Source: Eulemur rufifrons (lineage: Eukaryota > Chordata > Mammalia > Primates > Lemuridae). From it: 64,000 nucleotides of DNA. Within the stretch, counting starts at the first letter, position 1. Every line of letters begins with the position of its first letter. The position numbers and the translations under genes were made by a program. The notes below the pieces were generated by a model, which made no database searches, was not told the origin of the DNA, and saw only the letters and a list, made by a program, of their open reading frames with translations. Where the stretch lies: the NCBI RefSeq assembly GCF_041146395.1, contig NC_090989.1, positions 242,782,843 to 242,846,842 of the forward strand. Direction: 5' to 3'. Shown in pieces: positions 60,000 to 64,000 of this stretch.

Positions 60000-60330
60000 G
60001 GTAAGGGCCCTCCCCAATTTTATCCTTATGTGGTAACTTCCGGGGGTTGCCATGACATTTTCATGCTGTCATGGCACTGATGGGTGTGATTTTTACTATA
60101 TTCATGTATATTAATGAGAAAAGGTTACCTTTGGACATGAGTTCCTAGTCTCTGCGCATGCTCCTGGACGGGAAAAGTCCCTAACCTGAAGTTCTTGCAG
60201 TTGTGGGTTAGGTTCTAAATGCTCATTGGCCTCCTCATTTTTGCCCTCCTCCTTTTTTCCTGTGGTTAATGCTGCCAACCTCCACCTGTCCCTAACACTA
60301 TTGACAAAAGGAATACAAAACATTGTTCTC
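60000..60330 (+). repeat. LTR-like fragment
   Basis: 'gtggtaacttccgggggttg' followed by 'ccatgacattttcatgctgt' and 'catggcactgatgggtgtga' is a block I recognise from primate endogenous retrovirus LTRs. I cannot name the family or set its ends. The minus-strand frame 60111-60323 is not a gene. Confidence 0.4.
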
Positions 60331-61243
60331 TATTAGTATATTTATCACAAGAATATAGGTCAGCAATTCTGAAAATGCTTTACATGTATTTTAGGATTGA
60401 GTAAATATTTTGGGTAAATATTATATTTGTTTTGAGTTAATATTTGTGGATGAGAGTCAATTTTCTTACTTTCAAAAAGAGTTAGTTATAAATAAGAAAG
60501 TGGGAAGGGGAGATTTAACTCTTTATTATAAAATTAAAATTGGAGGTATCATATAAACTAATGATTTCACAAATAGAGACAGATAAAGATGTATGTATCT
60601 ATATATTCCCTAGCTCTTCTGCTGACAGGGCTAGAAACAATAGCATCACAGTAGCAATGAGCACACCTAGTGCCTAGGTATTTATTTCTATATGCTTCTT
60701 TCTTTGATGAAATTTACATATGAAATAAATACCTTCACATTCTATGCTCTTTCAGAGAGGTCTATCTTTGTCACCAATTTTCCAGTTGTGTCATTTCCAA
60801 GTCTCTGACCATCCAGCTGAACCACTAACTTCATCCCACAAGTCAGTATAAACCTATACCTCTGGTCATCCACCCTCCTAGGCAAAATGAAAATCCAGAT
60901 ACATTGCTCAAAGTCCTGTCCACAGGAAGAAGTTTACTTCTCCATTGCCCTCAGGGCTGTCCTACTGTAGGGCTGCAGTGTGGTGGAATTCCTCTGTTTC
61001 ACAAATATTTTCATTTATAGTTATATTAAAACAGTTATATTTCAAAAACTGTTTTAAAAAAGTTAATAGCAGTTATTACTGAGTAGTGGGTTACCAGGGA
61101 TTAGCATTTTCTACTTTTTAAATATAAAAACAAAATTTTCTGTAATGAATCTGTATTTTAGCAAACATTATCAACAGCATAATGCATATCTCTGAAACCT
61201 ATGGACATGAAAATTTTAGATTAGCCTGAATTTTGTGTATTCA
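60331..61243. other. No feature recognised
   Basis: Unassigned AT-rich sequence. The less AT-rich part at 60740-60990 has no coding signature. Confidence 0.4.
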
Positions 61244-61245
61244 TA

Positions 61246-61476
61246 TAGTTGTGCCTTGGTATACATGGAGTTTTGGTTTTAGGATCCCCATATATACCAA
61301 AATCCACACATACTCAAATCCTACAGCCAACCCTGTGGAACCTGTGAAAACCTAGCTTTCCATTTAGGTGGGTTTCACATCCTGCCCGTACTATATTTTC
61401 CATCCACATTTGGTTGAAAAAAAATCCTATAAGTGGACCTGCACAGTTCAAACTTGTATTGTTCAAGGGTCAACTA
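61246..61476. mobile_element. Tigger-like (TcMar) non-autonomous DNA transposon
   Basis: The ends 'tagttgtgccttgg' and, on the minus strand, 'tagttgacccttga' are inverted repeats. TA lies at 61244-61245 and 61477-61478. The interior 'ggatccccatatataccaaa', 'atccacacatactcaaatcc' and 'attgttcaagggtcaacta' is typical of Tigger-derived MER elements. At 231 bp it has no transposase. Confidence 0.8.
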
Positions 61477-61478
61477 TA

Positions 61479-63495
61479 TATGTCAATCCGTATAAAAGCA
61501 AACCTAATACATATTCCATCTCGTGTTATTGTTTGGTTTTTCTCTGTCCTTTGGGGGGCTTCAGCTCTTTTGCTTATATCCAGATATGTAACCCTACTGA
61601 ATTGAAATGTGTGGTAAGTGATCATAAATAGTCAGTGTAAACCAAAGAAATGTTAGTGTCCCATAACTGTGCAATGGAACATGGTATGCCAAATCCCAGA
61701 TCACTGAGCTTCAACTAAGCAAGCCATCTGATAGCTGTCACTGTCATCAATGTGGAGGTCATTTATTCTATTTTTTCTTTCTGTCAGAATTCTCTATGAA
61801 TTATTTGGTTTCCTGGGAACATATTTGTTCTTACAATGCACAAGCTAACTAAAATTCTTAATTTTCCTCAAACTAACCTTACTTAGCATCTTATATCTCA
61901 CTTGCATTTATCTTATTGTCCCCCTTTCTTCTCTGAGGTTGAAAATGTGCATTGTTATTAATGTAAGACCAGGGAGTTTTGGGGTTTTTTTTTTTCCTCA
62001 GTGGATTATAATTAGGTCTGCAGATGAAGGTCATGGGGTTGCGGATAAAATCACTGTCTCCTGGTCAATTTAATTGCCAAATACGTTCTAAGCTCTACTT
62101 TGCCTGCCTTACAGTCATTTAAAATACTATTTTTCATCTTGGCTATCTAACAAGGAAGCATCCGCTCTGGTCATATTACCTTTTTTAAGAGAGAAAATAC
62201 GTGCAAAATGCTAAATTGCTAGTAGAATATTCCTAACGTTTTTGTCCCACAGGAAATATTGGATTAAAACTTAGGCCAAAAGATCAACTTTAAATTCAAA
62301 AAACTTATTGTTGCTGGGAAAGTTGGTGCATATATACCGCTTCTGGTCTCTATTGCCATCTTAAACAATAGGGTAATTCTTCTTGATATGAAAGTAGTAG
62401 TTATAAAAAATTCAAATCACCTAAATTACAGAAGTCATAATATAATATTTTATGCTTTTTCTCCTAGCAGAAATTATTGGTAAAACAAAAATACTTTTAA
62501 ATATACCTTCATTCTCTGTGTTAGAAAGCAATGTGGGGATAGTTCTTCTATATGTCCCTCTCTATGCTCACTCTTAAACTAAGGTTCATTTATTTACTTA
62601 TTCTCTTATTTAAGGCATTCCCCATGAGATCTATCCACAAGTATCAGTTACCTTAATATATTTTGATTAAGTTGTTGGAGAAACAAGCTTATTGCATTTC
62701 AAATGAAGCTTACTTTACACTTAGATGAACAAAAATCACTATGTACAAAAATAAAACCTATTAGTAAATATTTATTGGTACTGCCTGTCCTTCTGTACTC
62801 CACAAAAGGTCTGCTAGGGATTTAAGAAATAATTAGTATAGGCTACACTGAGCTTAGAGAGCTGATATGTCATTGAAATGAAGAAAGTTTTATACTGAGA
62901 ATTTATTCCTCCATGTTTGCTAAGTTGAACTCATGTTCAATAACAATGTCAAGAGAGGTCAATCAACAGCAAGGCAGCTAGCATCAGGTTCCTGATGATT
63001 TTGGAACAAAGATTTTAGCCATTAGAGGCTAGAGTAGAGTAGATAAATTTAGTAAGACCACATTAGTGCAATTATTACAAAAGCAAATAGCAAGTTTTAC
63101 TTTAAGATCCTTTGAAGGAGTTAATAAAATGCAGAGTTTTGTAATTAAGACAGTGACTGTAATTAACTGAGATTCTGAATGGTTTTTGTTGTGTCTCTCT
63201 CCACAGGCTACCAAAAAAAAAAAAAAAAACCCAAAAAACAAAAACCCTGATGACTCTGAAATTAAGTTCTTAAATAAATTATAAAAATAATTAGAAAACA
63301 CAGAATATTTATAAATGACCAAATCCAAACAGCTGGGAAAGCTAACACCAAGTCTCACAAAACATCACATGTACCAGGGTTATTAGAGTTGTCAATTTTA
63401 TTTAGTAAGATTGACTGGAGAAGAGTAGCATTCATAGAAAAATGGCAACTGTGCTGAATATATTGTACATATTTTAGAAAAGAAGGAAAAATTGG
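61479..63495. other. Unassigned interval with a poly(A) run at 63213-63229
   Basis: No gene or clear repeat. The A-run lacks an upstream polyadenylation signal and a recognisable body. The F-rich minus-strand frame 63029-63358 is a translation of this run. Confidence 0.4.
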
Positions 63496-63499
63496 TATG

Positions 63500-63960
63500 T
63501 TTTATAAGATATTTGTTGATGATTATGTTTGGGGCACAATAGACAATAATGACACAAAGACTAAGGACATATGGTTTTTTACATATGTCAGAATTTATAC
63601 AGGTAACTTCATTAATAAATATTGTTGTAAAAGGATACACAGAGAGTTATTCAAGCTTAGAGGAATAGGGTTTGACCCTGCCTGAAGGAAGGTTATCAGA
63701 GAACTCTTCATGGAAGACATGACACATGAACTTATTCTTGAAGTATGAGTAGGAGGTAGTCAAGTGAAAAAGTAGGAGATAGAGAAAGGGTATTTCAAGC
63801 AGCATTTTCAGAGTGCAGACAGAGTATGTGACATGGCTTGGGGCATGCAGTTTCTCAGTGTTGCAGCTGAAGTATGAAGCAGGAAGTGCCATCAAGAAAG
63901 CCCAGAGATGTAAAAGAGGTCAGTTTATAGAAGACATTTTATTCTAAACAAAGAAACTTG
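63500..63960 (-). repeat. L2 LINE, antisense, long fragment
   Basis: 'ggaaggttatcagagaactc', 'agcagcattttcagagtgca', 'gcttggggcatgcagtttct' and 'tagaagacattttattctaa' follow antisense L2 (gcctctctgaggag, cagagggaacagc, tggattttat). The overlapping minus-strand frames 63398-63640 and 63647-63895 are its relics. Confidence 0.65.
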
Positions 63961-64000
63961 GATTGCACCTTATAAACAAGAAAGCTCCACTGAAAACTTT

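Overview
This window is nuclear DNA of a strepsirrhine primate, most likely a Malagasy lemur. It is AT-rich, has few CpGs, and consists of interspersed repeats in non-coding sequence. The lineage call rests on the Alu elements. The copies at 1-352 and 11964-12167 carry an extra A/T-rich duplication in the linker between the two arms, which I associate with lemur Alus, and which human AluS/AluY copies lack. The L1 3' ends also belong to one recurring family that does not read like human L1PA.

I find no supportable host protein-coding gene, exon, functional RNA gene or CRISPR array. The open frames are short, low-complexity, or remnants of transposons. The window is best read as intergenic or deep intronic sequence. 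A candidate processed retrocopy of an unidentified transcript lies at about 46023-46895 (minus strand).

Layout. 1-9 kb: a lemur-type Alu, an MLT1-type LTR, a (TG)n/(CG)n tract, an old antisense L1, a younger L1 3' end and an old sense L1. 9-13 kb: two Alus, a GGAA/GGAC polypurine tract and a 5'-inverted L1. 13-20 kb: MIR, an LTR-like segment, old L1 and two hAT elements with recognisable 8-bp target duplications. 20-25 kb: an antisense L1 whose 5' UTR is joined to the ORF2 3' part, then a full-length mariner (23111-24366) with terminal inverted repeats, a TA duplication and a decayed D,D34D transposase, inserted into an L2. 25-39 kb: mostly unassigned, with L1, L2, MIR, MER5-like and MLT1-type pieces. 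39-45 kb: a 2.1-kb L1 with a large 5' inversion flanked by a 13-bp duplication, then an old L1 split by an Alu, a young L1 and an LTR. 45-64 kb: the retrocopy candidate, a MaLR LTR, MIR/L2/L1 fragments, an Alu, two LTR-like segments and a Tigger-like element.

The genes present are dead transposon genes (mariner transposase, L1 ORF2), and they do not form a pathway. The most informative content is the insertion history: three separate L1 copies show twin-priming-type 5' inversions, and nesting gives relative ages. I found no sign of a new biological system. The mariner, whose termini differ from the human Hsmar1 ends as I remember them, is the item most worth following up.
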